A stretch of DNA of 64,000 nucleotides from Aquila chrysaetos chrysaetos (lineage: Eukaryota; Chordata; Aves; Accipitriformes; Accipitridae), in the NCBI RefSeq assembly GCF_900496995.4, contig NC_044004.1, forward strand, positions 57,008,224 through 57,072,223. The letters run 5' to 3'. Below the pieces are notes generated by a model. It saw nothing but the letters and a program-made list of their open reading frames with translations. It had not been told where the DNA came from and did not search any database. Both the position numbers and the translations under genes were made by a program. Shown one piece after another: positions 50,801 through 61,232 of the stretch. Position 1 is the first letter of the stretch. Every line of letters starts with the position of its first letter.

Positions 50801-53085
50801 TGATGGGAGATGTAGTGAGGGAAAGGGAAAGCTTATAGTTGTGCTTTAGCCCAACAAGGAGAAAACACACTTTTCTAAAATTATGAAAAAGAAAACGAGA
50901 ACGCATAATAATTTTACCAACCACGCGACAGAGATGTTCTTGCAGAATCACATGAATTAATTACAGTATCGAATAAGCAATTTCCGGCTTCATTTCTTGA
51001 AAAAGCAATTCTACATGCACAAAGACAAAGCTGAATAAGGGTTTAGTAATTTAGGACCAGCTGACATGCTGAGCATAGCAACTGTAGCTTACACAAGGTA
51101 ATACTTTTTCGCCCAGAATACTTCTCCTAGGTTAGTAACTGCAGACCAGATGCTCTTCTAGTGTAAACAGATGAAACAGCCTGGACTTTCACTGAACTAT
51201 AGCAAACTAAAACAGTTATAGATCTATCAGCACCAGTAAGTTGTGGTTTATACTTCAGGAACTCATCTTAAACTCTCTGACTTCTCTCTTCATCCTCTGC
51301 CTTCTTGTCTGAGACTCTCTCACCTGGTGTGGTTTTTATGTTTAGCCTGATAACACATCTTCGTTCCTCTACTTGCTCTCAGTCCTCAAAACACCAGCTG
51401 TGTCTCTGCACTCTTTATTTTCTTCAGCTGAATTCAATCCAGCTTCCGCAGTAGGCCAAATCCTGGGTTTAGGTAAAGTAACAGTGTAAATTAATTTATG
51501 TTGATATTTTTGTTTAGATTTAAATAGTGACAACTAAAGCAGTCAACCTGCAAAACTCTCACTTCCTTTTTCACTATTAGTCACATTTGTTATAATAATG
51601 CCTAAAAACTAACCAAAAATTAAGTTCCATTGTGCCGACACTGTATAGAAATGGTCTTTGTTCTGAACCTCTGAACGATCTTTAGCACTTTTCCTCCCAC
51701 GTCTTGTATTCCCAACGATTTATAAAAACTAGTGTAATAACTGTCTTTTGTTCCTTCATGTTCTATGAATTGGAAGCTAGCCTCATCAACAGTCATGAAA
51801 TGCCTCCTTTCTCTCACTTTCTATCATTCATAAAACCCACAAATTCCTACAATCAAATGCTCTTGCAGGATTACACCCACACAAAACCAGACCAGGAATT
51901 TAGGCTCCTACTGTCCCAGAATTAAACCGTGCAAGCGGGTTCACATCTGGGGATTTGAAGCCAAACTCCTTCCCATAGGAATTCAAAGAGGATCAGATCT
52001 GAGGTTCTGGTTTTGCACCATTTCTAATCCTAATAATTTTAACTTAATCCAAGCCTCAGCTACAGAACTGTACAATTTTAATCAGGACACTACCAACAGA
52101 TTTGAAAGTGAAAATAGGAAGCTGAGAGTGACATTTGCAGCTACTGCCATTCATTAGTAACACATTTCGTATCAAGTAGGCATTGAAAGAACCTCATTTT
52201 TCTCTCAGTCTGCTTCTGCACTGTTGTGACTACTAATTTCAGTGGTTATCCCTAACTCACCCTAGTGTAAGTGGAAAAAGGTTCCATCTTCAAAACGGGA
52301 ACCAACATGGCCTTATGCAGGCAGCATTAATGTGCATTTGCTCTCTGTTCTCTGACAAAAGGGCAGTTTTTATTTCTTCCCAAGTTTTAAGTAATTAATC
52401 GCCTAAGTCATCGCCAGTGAGGACTGGGTTTTTGGTTGCTGAGTACATTTTCTGGTTTGTATGTACTTTCATGAGGTGTCCTGGTTTTGTAGAACATATT
52501 TTACCAGGAAAAGGATTGGGATTGCCATCAGACTTTTTAGACATTGCCTTAATTCAGTTTGAACCTGAGCGCATTCTCAAGTTTACTAAATAAAGCTTCT
52601 TTCATCAGCAAACAGGTCAAATGTGACTCTGCAGCCAGCCACGGCACATGGGCAGTTAAAAGGGCCACATCAATTCTCGAGGCCATCTGACTCGGCTAAG
52701 TGGATTTACAGCCGGGATGCCTTGGTCTGCCCGCTGCGAGAGGGCAGGCTGCAAACCTTCACAGCTTACGGACAGAGTGGTAGAAAAGGTCAAGCCATTT
52801 GCCATATCAACATCAACAGATACATTTTAAAACAGTAATTTAAATCCAGGCGCAAACCGGTAACTTTTCGGTTCAACCCGAGTTTGCAGCTTAGTTCTGC
52901 TACACTTGGGAAGAAAGCAGTTCTCTGACTTTATAAATAGATAAAACCTCCAGGCTTGCTCGACAACAACGTCCTTGGGAAGTTTTTCCCAGATCAAGCA
53001 GAAAATTCACATTTTCTCTTGCCAAGATGCAAACTTGTTTCCTCAACAGGAATTCCGGCTTTGTATGTTTAGAAGACCACTGTTG
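50801..53085. other. Non-coding flank of the CpG island
   Basis: AT-leaning until about 52,600, then gradually more GC. A minus-strand frame at 51,620-51,817 and its overlapping plus frame show no domain. No repeats recognised. Confidence 0.5.
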
Positions 53086-53666
53086 CTGCCAGTCCGAAGG
53101 CAGCACCGCCGCCGTCCCGTCCCGGCACGGCACGCCGCACGCCGCCCTCGCCCTGCGGAGCGCCACGCTCGAGGCCCCTCCCGGCGAGACTGAGTCGCCC
53201 TCAGGGGCACGGGCTGGCTTCGGCGGGCGCTGAAAGGGGCTGCTTGGTCTTTCCGCAGCCCCCGTTTAGAGGCGAGGGTCGTTGCTGACTGAGGCTGATC
53301 ACAGAAAATGATTTGCCCTCAACCTTTACGAGAAAGAGGAAGCCTTACCCACAAGAGGGACCAGACAACCCGTTCAGGGTACGACGCTTAGGTTTGTCAC
53401 CGGATTCCTCTTTTGAGTTAACGTGGCGAGACCTTGGAGCCAGAGGGCCTGCGGTAGGCCTTCCATTTTGAGGAGAAACGGAACAGAAAAAGCGCAATTC
53501 GCTGCCGCGGGTGTCTTTATTTTACCGAGCCGAACCTGCTCTTCGGCCCTTCCTCTCTGGGGCTTTCTCGGTTGGCTCTGGGCGCTCGGCCTGCTGCCCC
53601 GCCGCCGGCGCGGCCCGAGGCGGCGGCGGCGGCGGCGGGGCTCTCCCGGCGCGGCGGCACCAAGGG

Positions 53667-53680
53667 CCGCTAGAGGGTGC
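53667..53680 (+). promoter_or_regulatory. CTCF-like motif inside the CpG island
   Basis: 'ccgctagagggtgc' agrees with the CTCF core CCASYAGRKGGCRS at 12 of 14 positions. CpG-island promoters are frequent CTCF sites, and the motif contains or abuts CpGs whose methylation could modulate binding. Confidence 0.4.
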
Positions 53681-53977
53681 GGCGCCGCCGCCAGGCCTCG
53701 CCGTCGCTCCCGCCCGCGGGCGCCGCTCGTCTCGTTAGGGGCTGACTGACGGCTGCGGGGCCTCATCCCTCGGGCGCGGCGCCGGCCCCTCCGCCCCGGG
53801 CAGGTCCGGCGGCGGGGAACGCCCCCGCGGGAAGGCCGCCCCCCGTACAGGGCCGGGGTGGGGAGCGGGGGCGCTTCGGATGGGAGGGGGAAGGCGGGTG
53901 GGGGGCTTTCTTCTGGCGTTCGCACGGAAATCCCGCAGGCGGGGGCGGCTCCCGGGGCACCTCCCCCCCGCCCCTAC

Positions 53978-54080
53978 CGGCTGCGCCACGGGGAGCGCTC
54001 GCCCCCTGCCGCCCGCCCGCCTGCCGCAGTGCCCCTGCAGCCGGCGGGCTCCCCCCCCCGGCGCCCCCCGCGGGAGCCAT
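53978..54080 (-). CDS. Possible first coding exon of a leftward gene (hypothetical)
   Basis: The ATG at 54,080 lies in gagaagATGGctccc, with A at -3 and G at +4, and overlaps a YY1-type AAGATGGC. The frame gives 34 codons beginning MAPAGGAGGGSPPAAG, rich in Ala, Gly and Arg and intrinsically disordered in look, before a plausible donor CCG|GTAGGG at 53,977. An in-frame continuation without splicing is open further to 53,763. An alternative frame from an ATG at 54,204 (weaker context) is also open. GC-rich DNA makes chance frames common. I do not recognise the protein and cannot find exon 2. Confidence 0.3.
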
Positions 54081-54084
54081 CTTC
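54076..54084 (-). promoter_or_regulatory. YY1/TISU-like initiator element
   Basis: GAAGATGGC on the minus strand matches nine of the twelve TISU positions (SAASATGGCGGC) before diverging to TCC. In known genes such elements sit within about 30 bases downstream of the start site, so transcription would begin near 54,090-54,110 on the minus strand. Confidence 0.4.
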
Positions 54085-54570
54085 TCCGCCCGGCCAGGTG
54101 CGGCAGCTAACGGCGCTCTCCGGCAGCCCCCGGTTCGCCTCGAGGCTGGCGACCCCTTCGCTTTGCAGCCTGAGACGGGAGGAGGCGGCGGCGGCAAGTG
54201 ACATTTAAGCCGCGCGTCGTGTGCTTACCCGGGGATGCCGCCGACCCGAGCGCAGCGCGGTGACCGGCCCCGGTGTCACCCTCCCGCCGAGGCTCCGTGG
54301 CGGGGGCCCGGCGCCCGGGCAGCGGCAAGCTCAGGCGCTGCCGCCGGTGGTCCCGGGGATCGGTTGGCTCCGAAGGCACGCAGTCGTTCCTGCGGGTCGC
54401 GTTGTGCTTTGCTTGCTCGTTTTGTAAGCTTGTGAGTGTCGGGGTTTAGTGGCAGGGCTGCGGTAACGTTGCTCTGTTTCCCCATCCTGCAGTCCTAGCG
54501 CATCGGGTTGCCTTGCTGGCATCCCCGCAAGCAAGCACGCTCCGTCCGGTCAGACGGAGAACGAAGGTGC

Positions 54571-56045
54571 CGAAAAACTAAGGCATCCTCTTAGGAAAGG
54601 AAGTGTTTGACCACCGAAATATCCGCTAGAGATGCACGACGGGATTTTTTCAGGCAGGCTCAGGTGCTTTTGAAAAAGCTGCTACTTACTTGCGTTTCGC
54701 TTGTTTAGCTTGTGCGAACCCGTGATACGCTGGCCCTGAACAGCGGTTGCATAGAAGAGCCAGGAGTTGGTCTAAATGCCGGTAACACGTTATCCGTTCA
54801 TCCATCCAGTAGAAGGCCTCTGCTCACGGAAGAGTTTCGTTACCACCTGCAGTAGCTTGGGTTTTTCTCTGGGTGGTTGCTCCTAACAGTGTCGCTGAGT
54901 TTGGCCAGTCGGACGTCAGGCCCAGCTGGACACCTTCACTGTGGTTTGTGCCGTGGGTTAGGTCACTAGGGACGAGCCCGAACTGATTTCATGAAACATA
55001 CCAAAAAGCTCTCAAATAGTTAAGGTCAGGTATTTTCCAACAGCGTGTATTTGCCTAGGATTTTGATGCCTGTTCCTCTGCAGCTTGGAATAATAGTATA
55101 AATCTTTGTCACCTTCTCCCATATGAGCAGAGGTGGCGTTTAACTACAGGAAAGTGGTGATTGGGTAATGGTTTGGATACAATTTCAGAAAAATATGAGC
55201 ACAAAAGAGTTAGAGGCAGCAAAAGCAGGTATTCTGCCTAATGCCCTCAGCTACCATTAAGAAACATGAAAATCTAATTGTACTGAATGGAAATGTACAT
55301 CTTCATCACTGATTATGACACGGAAGAAAATTACTATATGATTGGCATCATAATGGCCAATGTTGAAATGTGATGACACGCCAATATGATGTACATCTCC
55401 ATTAGGAATGATAAATCAAAGGTTATTCATTTGTGCTTGATTTATGCCTGGGAAATGCTACCAAGGGAAATCTTGATTTAAATCTCTCAAGTCGTTAAAA
55501 AAGGCCACGAGTGCCCTCTTCTGGCAACAAATGATAACTGTAGGCCCTGCAGTACTTTTCCCTGTTGATTTTTTATTTCTGTATATAATTTAAATTTTCG
55601 GTCTTTCTTTATCCCTTTTACCACCACCATGGTCTGTGATATTTTCAGTAGTGTAATTCATTGTCCTTTCTTGTATGTTATCCTCTGTTTCAGAAGTAGA
55701 CTGGATAACATTTAATCCTGTGAAATCTCCCTTCTCGCAACCAGAGGCCTTAATCTTGCTGGTAATCTTATTCCAGGAATACAGCAGAAAACTGCACAAG
55801 GTCTGTGCAGTTTATTACTGAGCATGGAGGAAAGGATTTGTATTTTCTGAGTGAGATGAGAGACACAGCCTCATGGGTATATTGAACAGGATCTAGACCA
55901 CATGAGAAAAGAACTATTAATGGGACTGCACTTGAATTCTTTGCTGAATTGTTGGCTTATCCTAGGCAGCTACTCTATAGTTGTCTGTAATAGCTGCAGA
56001 GAGAAGAGCAGAACAGGAGATGAGAGGGAGAAAATGCCTCGACTT
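54571..56045. other. Non-coding right flank of the island
   Basis: CpG density decays over the first 300 bases and the sequence then becomes AT-leaning. Apart from a CTCF-like motif no element is recognised; frames are short. Confidence 0.5.
55511..55524 (-). promoter_or_regulatory. Strong CTCF-like motif
   Basis: The reverse complement ccagaagagggcac agrees with the CTCF core CCASYAGRKGGCRS at 13 of 14 positions, the best such match noticed in the window. It is oriented toward the plus-strand motif in the island 1.8 kb away. Confidence 0.45.
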
Positions 56046-56049
56046 CTTG

Positions 56050-57190
56050 CTTGCTACTATTCTCTGTGCCCCCAAGCCCTCTACCGCCTTGTTTTCCTTG
56101 TGGACAGCATACCATGCTCTCTGTCACTCACGACTGTATTGGAGCATCAGCTCTGACCCCTGTTACATACAGGTAAAGCCTCAATCTTTCAGCTGCTTAT
56201 ACCACCTCACCTCCAATTCTTAAATCTTCCAGCTTTTAAGATGCATCTTTTGCCACTCTTCCATGCAGCTAAAATTCTTGCCTAAGTTCTCATTATTTAA
56301 CAGCTCAGTTGCTGCAACATCCTTTTCTCTGGCCTTGACACATGCAGGCTTGCCTTTGCCCTAATCATCTTGCATGCGGCTGCTGTTGCTTCAAAGATCA
56401 TTTTCCTAGCCTGTCTCTTTGAACGTGTCACTCCTCTCTTGGCATCCCTGCGCTACCTCCCCCCTCCCCTATCTCGCATCAACATAAGCTGCCTATCTTC
56501 ATTTTCAAGGCCCCCTGGGACCCTGCCTATCATCTCTCATTGTCAGGAGGCAGGAACAGGGAACAGAGCAGCTCCAGTAACTGCCCTGCCTGAGCAGACT
56601 TCCAGCTCTGCCGTGCTTGGTCCTTAAATGCCTTTTTAGAGGAGGATGTGGGTGAACAGGATTGGTCAGGAGCAAAAAAAGGGGGTCACTGTTAAAGGCA
56701 GTCAGGAATGCAGGCAGCTGTGACATTTAGATGCTGTTAAAACCTTAAAAATGGACTATCTCCTTTTGTTCAGAGTTACCATCCTCTTGCGTTCATCTCA
56801 AAGCAAGCCCTTTCCCATTTTCTCCTCTGTGGTCTCTCTCATGCTTGGAGGGTACCCTGCATAAATGCCCTCAGATTTATGTTGGTAGCTCTCTAGAATC
56901 TCCTTAAAGCTCTCCTTTGCCATGACGTCTACAAAAGCTTTGACAACCCTTAGACTGCTAGTGAGGTAATACTGCTGTCAGCCACGCTGAGCATTCTCAT
57001 TTCCTTTATTCTCCCTCTGCCTGTTTGTATCCATCTGTGGTCTCTTGTCCTCTGTTTAGTTTGTAATCACTTTGGGACAGAGCCATCATTTTGTTCGATG
57101 TTTACACAGTGCTTCAGACAATATTTGTTGTTAGGGTTCCTGCGTGGTCTAATAATACAGACAATAAATAAAAACAGTAACAGCCTGTGG
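56050..57190 (+). mobile_element. L2/CR1-clade LINE, 3' portion (decayed)
   Basis: The plus strand carries, in order: a decayed reverse-transcriptase C-terminal coding region (about 56,050-56,630), a middle block with 'aaagctctcctttgccatga' (near 56,906) and 'ctacaaaagctttgacaac', then 'tttgtatccatctgtggtct' and 'cttgtcctctgtttagt'. It ends in the diagnostic 'ttgtaatcactttgggacag', 'tttacacagtgcttcagaca' and 'aataatacagacaataaata'. This succession is the 3' end of an abundant old LINE lineage of sauropsids related to mammalian L2 (compare tagactgtaagctccttgagg and cagcgcctagcaca). The copy is 5'-truncated and broken by stops and frameshifts, so it is inactive. Confidence 0.8.
56370..56560 (+). 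pseudogene. LINE reverse-transcriptase C-terminal relic
   Basis: An 85-codon open frame (56,370-56,627) includes KIIFLACLFERVTPLLASL, which aligns in pattern with the 'KIIFLARLFDHVTPLLASLHWLP' type segment near the C-terminus of L2/CR1-clade ORF2 proteins. The expected 'LLYRIKHKL' follows as 'PLSRINI'. After about 60 residues the homologous reading moves to another frame ('tatcatctctcatt'), showing a frameshift. This is the fossil coding part of the LINE described above, not a cellular gene. Confidence 0.7.
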
Positions 57191-57351
57191 CAGGTGCTCT
57201 CTTCTTGCATAGACCTCATTGATTTCAGGCTGTGGGCTGAGTAAATTGCATGAATGTGGCTTGGGTCTTGTGGGTAACTGAGCAAAGGGCAGAAACAGAA
57301 GAGCAGTGCTGTGTGTTCCATGCTAAATGTTGGCCAAAACGCCTTTAATCA
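57191..57351. other. Non-coding, nothing recognised
   Basis: Short spacer between the LINE tail and a simple-repeat cluster. Confidence 0.5.
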
Positions 57352-57411
57352 ACACCCCCCACACACACACACCCTTTCTTTTTTTCCTTTTTTTCTTTTT
57401 TGTCAAGCAGT
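57352..57411. repeat. C6, (AC)7 and T/C-rich low-complexity cluster
   Basis: A short C run leads into seven AC units and then a pyrimidine tract (ctttctttttttcc...) to about 57,411. Confidence 0.85.
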
Positions 57412-57655
57412 GTAGAGCAGATCCAGGGGCAACCTTTTAGCTTCATGTCATTTTCTTCTAAAAAAGGGGAGGGGGGGAAAGAAGGCAGAAGTTTATGGGC
57501 TTTTGTTTCTTTCTGAAAAATCCAACAGAAGGGATATAAACAGCAGGAGGAAGAAAAAAACCAGACATCTGAAGATCCTTAGACCTCACCTTTTTCCCTT
57601 TGTAGTTGGTAGAAAACTACTTTAAAAGCCTAATCCTCAGCTATTTTTGTAGCCA
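57412..57655. other. Non-coding, purine-rich parts
   Basis: Includes an A/G-rich part at 57,460-57,490 and 57,540-57,565. No element recognised. Confidence 0.5.
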
Positions 57656-57775
57656 GTAAGTAAACTGAGTCTTTGCCTTAGTTTTCTAATCTGTAAATTG
57701 AGCATCTCATGCTTTAACTAACAAAGGGGCTGTAACCCTTTTTTTGTAAGTCCTTTGAAGATTGACAGGGATATG
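57656..57775 (+). mobile_element. MIR/CORE-SINE-like remnant, sense
   Basis: 'tctttgccttagttttctaa' followed by 'tctgtaaattgagcatctca' and then 'tttgtaagtcctttgaagat' follows the SINE tail order (tctgtgcctcagtttcccca, tctgtaaaatggggata, then tttgtaaagcgctttgaga). Confidence 0.6.
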
Positions 57776-58284
57776 TCATGAATTGTTATTATTCTGTGAT
57801 AACTTGAGTTCAGTTTTATTAGCAAAATGGGTTTAAAGCTTATTTGATTCTGCTGCCTGCTCCAACCTCCAGAAATGTCCAGTGCTTGCTAGAGAGAAAA
57901 GGGGATATGGCTGTATCGCAAAACACTCAACAAGGATTCTCTGAGGCTCTGAATTGTGGAGTTACCCATAGAGAGCTCTCCTTAGGCTGATATAACTCAT
58001 AAAGTGAGCAATCTTTGGGATCAGATCAGAATCCAAATTACGCAAAAGTGAGTTAAAGTACCTTAGCAATACCAATGCAACACAGAACCTCAGCCTGTGT
58101 GGTTTACAGTAGCAGCCAAGAGCAGACAGAAAGGAATTACTGGCAGTAATAAAGCGGAGTGCAGCGTTACAAATTCTGTATCAAAGTATTGGATAAGTAG
58201 GACAAGTATCAAGTGGGATATAAAGCAACTGTACGAAAACCACAGAAAGTTGAAGTTTTAGTCTGAGCCATGCTTAGGGTGATA

Positions 58285-58375
58285 GTAGAGCCCTGTGTTT
58301 TATTTAGTGCCTTTTAATCTGAAAGCTCCCAAAACACTTTCAGAATAGTGATTAAGAAAATGAAGACATTCTATT
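58285..58375 (-). mobile_element. SINE-like 3'-tail scrap, antisense
   Basis: 'ttatttagtgccttttaatc' with 'tgaaagctcccaaaacactt' resembles the antisense tail segment 'acatagcgcctttcatccgaaggatcccaaagcgcttt' of old sauropsid SINE-like repeats. The remainder is eroded. Confidence 0.45.
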
Positions 58376-59210
58376 GTGTTACAGAACATAGTCACTGATA
58401 ATATTAAAATATAAACATATGATTATCACTTCTGTAAAAGCTAGATATAGTACAACTTGTTGAATTTATTTTCCCTAAGGGATTCTTAATAAAAAACAGA
58501 AAGAGCCCCAAAAGACAACCACAGGAAACAACCACCAATGAGCGTAAGAGAAGCCAGGATGAGTAATGGGACGGATAGCGTGATGCAGTACACGGCTGTA
58601 ACACAAGATACTGGATTGTAAAGTCAGGCTCATCCTCAGTGAGAATTGCTTTGCTCATTGCGACTGATCCCCTGTAGAGCCAGCAGTCCAAGGAAGATTT
58701 CAGCCTGAGAAAGAGAACATGAATTACTAAAGACCTTAAAGCAATGCAGCCTCTGTCAACTATTCTGAACTAAAGCTTAGGAGGATCATCAGGTTTATGT
58801 TGATTGCCAAAATATGACGAAACGTTACATGCCTGAAAGAACACAAATGCATGAGAAAACAGAAAATACAGCAAAAAATCTTTCTGTGAGAACTTAAGCG
58901 TAATGTTTAGATACAGCCTTGGTTTAAGCATCAGAAACATTCAGCTTCCCCTAAGTCACTCTTTTAAATCCTTTTTCCTGTCATATGCCCGTATTTCCTC
59001 AGCTTTAAGCTGACCCTGGTATCTGTAAACTGGGTCCTTTTCTGTCCTGATTACTGTCACTAATGGGCAGACTTAGGCAGGACTTGACGACTGAACAGTA
59101 ATATGGCATTTTTGTTGATGTCACAGGGACCATCCCACAGTGACATTCAATTTGGGAAATATGGAATGATATTTGTTATGGACTGCATGATTTTTCTGAG
59201 AGTTTGTTTG
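58376..59210. other. Non-coding, nothing firmly recognised
   Basis: A 95-codon minus-strand frame (58,404-58,691) shows no domain. The stretch around 58,985-59,045 weakly recalls a SINE tail, below the level of a call. Confidence 0.45.
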
Positions 59211-59213
59211 GGC

Positions 59214-59234
59214 TTTTGTTTGTTTGTTTGTTTG
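59214..59234. repeat. (TTTG)n microsatellite
   Basis: About five TTTG units flanked by T and G runs. Confidence 0.85.
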
Positions 59235-59645
59235 GGTTTTTTTCAACATTTAGTACATCTGTTCTAGAAGTAGAAGAAAACACAACAGGTGAAAAGCAAG
59301 GCAGTTAATGAGACTGAACAGGCATAAGAACAGAGTAGTTAGATGGTACACTATGGGCCAAAGTGAAGGCATTTATTTATTGTCTCAATCAAATGGCAAC
59401 ATAAGCTTTTTCTTTTCCCCGTTATGTTATTAGTCTTATAACATGGAAAACATTTTCTTTCCCTCTGGAACTCCTCCAAGTGAATCCACCCCCGTAAGGA
59501 AACCCAACCTTTAATACTTTGTAATAAATAAAACATCAGGAATAAAGACATACAACAACACATTATGACAAATATACCAAAAAGCATGCACAGATCTGTT
59601 CAATAATGTCTCTTTGGAAAATTCCTCTACTGATGTATCTAAGCA
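59235..59645. other. Non-coding, nothing recognised
   Basis: AT-leaning with short chance frames only. Confidence 0.45.
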
Positions 59646-59647
59646 CT

Positions 59648-59862
59648 TAAGAATTTAATATCTGAGCACCTCACAATCACTAATGGCTTTTAGTCTCCCT
59701 TCACTCCAAAGGCAGAAAAGTATATTGCACTTTTACAGATTTAGAAGTGAATAGTCAGTGAGTTGCCCAGGGTCATATGTAAATCTTTTGGTGGAAGTAG
59801 GGCTTAGAGTCAGGGTTTCTGTGTCCTGGTCCAGTACCTCAAGCCATTTTTTAACCCATTAA
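59648..59862 (-). mobile_element. MIR/CORE-SINE-like remnant, nearly full span
   Basis: In plus reading: 'atctgagcacctcacaatca', 'ttgcacttttacagatttag', 'agtcagtgagttgcccaggg', 'tcatatgt', 'gcttagagtcagggtttctg' and 'tgtcctggtccagtacctca'. This is the antisense order of the family (agcgcctcacaatc, attttacagatg, aagtgacttgcccaaggtcaca, the agctggg segment, tctcctgactcccagtcc). It is the clearest SINE-like copy in the window, still heavily diverged. Confidence 0.65.
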
Positions 59863-60285
59863 CAGCTCTGTATCGTAACATTTAGGAAAGGGCTGTGCAA
59901 TGCATAATGCTCTTTGGCCTTTTTTAATATCCCAGGTTCTTCTAGTCCTTACTGATCATCAGGAAGAGTTTGCTATTACCTTAGCCTTTAAAAGAAGCTG
60001 CTCTCCAGTGTGGTATACATTTGCCCTGACCTCAGGAGTTGTACACAGCCCTACAACAATTTGTATATTTGCAGGCCACCCCCCCAAAGGAAATTGGCCC
60101 GGCAGGGTTCGGGCCCAAGGTTTGCAATGTGTTTAAAAGCCCTTTGCTGCATGTGGCTTGGCTGGGAAAATTCTACACAAGCAAAGTGATAAAAAAACAA
60201 TCAAATGAAAAAACCTCCCTCCGGCCAAGATCTAAAAGAGTGGGTGGTGCTCAGTCGATTCTACACCCATGTTTAAGTTCTCTAA
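59863..60285. other. Non-coding, possible constrained segment
   Basis: The section 60,060-60,250 is balanced and non-repetitive ('ggcccggcagggttcgggcc'). There is no gene signal. Confidence 0.4.
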
Positions 60286-60287
60286 CC

Positions 60288-60515
60288 CCTACCTAAGGGA
60301 GCACTTAAGCACTTTAGCCTTAAATGCATGAGCAATCACGTTGCCTCGGGGTGGGGGGTTGGGGAGAATATTCATCTGCTTTGCTGGGTCAGGACCCTGA
60401 CCCGGAGTCTGTGGATATTTGATTCTTTTGAAAACCAGGCCATTTCTTTAGCGCTTTACATGGATTTCAGAGTCTAATTTTAGGCAGTTGTATTTTTGAA
60501 AGCCAGGCCTAAATA
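60288..60515. mobile_element. Ancient sauropsid repeat fragments
   Basis: 'gagcacttaagcactttagc' with 'ccttaaatgcatgagcaatc' and 'tttgctgggtcaggaccctg' resembles an old repeat built of 'cttaagcacatgcttaagtgctttgctggatcagggcc'. Two later 'tttgaaaaccaggcc' and 'tttgaaagccaggcc' words (near 60,429 and 60,496) recall the common 'ttttgaaaatcaggcc' word of the same class. The family name is not certain. Confidence 0.4.
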
Positions 60516-61215
60516 CACTCCCCATAGGAAACACAGCGTCCCAGATATTTGGGTCAGAATGCTCCCACTAGGGATAATTTCTTTAAACCACTGGCCAGCA
60601 AAGAAAGAAACCAACCTGAACAACCACCCCGGCAGCACCCTCCCCCCACAAGCCTTTTCTACCCCCAAGGTTAGTTTGGGACCCTGCGTACATTTTGAAT
60701 GGCTGTTGATACAAAGTCATGCTCTTTTCCTATTCATGTCACTTATTTAAAGAGGAATCTTGAAGCAGTTGTTTACTGCAGCAATGCTTAGGAAGAAAAA
60801 GAATAGCGAGTGTATTTTCAAATGCCCTTAGCAGCTTTCTTTTTATTTTGCTCTCCAAGCCGCTGCTATTCAAGTTCTCTTCTCCTCAGAGCACTAACAG
60901 CTAAATTGTTCTATGCACCCAGCTCCCATTAGCAAAAGAAGGAGTCATGCACATCATTCCCATGAACCCCTTTAACAGCGTAGTCCTATATGACAAGATG
61001 TGCCTCAAAGACAGAGGATGCTAGATAAATATTAACCACACAATGTTCTCATTTTAACTTGCCTTTAAAATAGCATTTGGATTTTTAAAATGTACACTTA
61101 TATTATTTGGTATCAGTCATCTTTGTCTTACCAGTTTAAGAAATTAGATATGCCAGAGCATAACAAATCTGCACTAGAAGCATGGGGTTTGCTGTTTTAT
61201 GTTGGAGAAAAAAAA
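60516..61215. other. Non-coding, nothing recognised
   Basis: Two antiparallel short frames at 60,480-60,750 have no domain. AT-rich toward the right end. Confidence 0.45.
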
Positions 61216-61217
61216 GC

Positions 61218-61232
61218 GGGGGGGGGGGGGGG
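61218..61232. repeat. G15 homopolymer
   Basis: Fifteen G directly after an A-rich run; length may be inexact in the assembly. Confidence 0.9.

Larger units (their letters stand above)
53090..54570. promoter_or_regulatory. CpG island promoter
   Basis: Nearly 1.5 kb with very dense CpG, many GC boxes (ggggcgg/ccgcccc) and two (CGG)n runs (53,621-53,638 and 54,183-54,195), abruptly different from both flanks. Islands of this kind mark promoters of housekeeping or developmental genes in amniotes and usually initiate in both directions. On the minus strand, a start codon in YY1/TISU-like context at 54,080 suggests leftward transcription. On the plus strand, GTAAGC (54,424) and GTGAGT (54,432) donors and a pyrimidine-rich acceptor ending at 54,492 leave rightward transcription open. 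No TATA box stands out. The gene identity is unknown. Confidence 0.85.

Noticed and set aside
51620..51817. 65-codon minus-strand frame with plausible amino-acid mix
   Set aside because: Overlapped by a 73-codon plus-strand frame, with no domain and no convincing splice sites.
53374..53925. 183-codon minus-strand open frame in the CpG island
   Set aside because: Stop codons are rare in such GC-rich DNA. The translation is Arg/Pro/Gly low-complexity, and frames of similar length overlap it on both strands.
54424..54492. Plus-strand donor (GTAAGC/GTGAGT) and acceptor pair as a small intron
   Set aside because: The implied intron of about 55-70 bases is near or below the vertebrate minimum, so the sites are more likely unrelated or unused.
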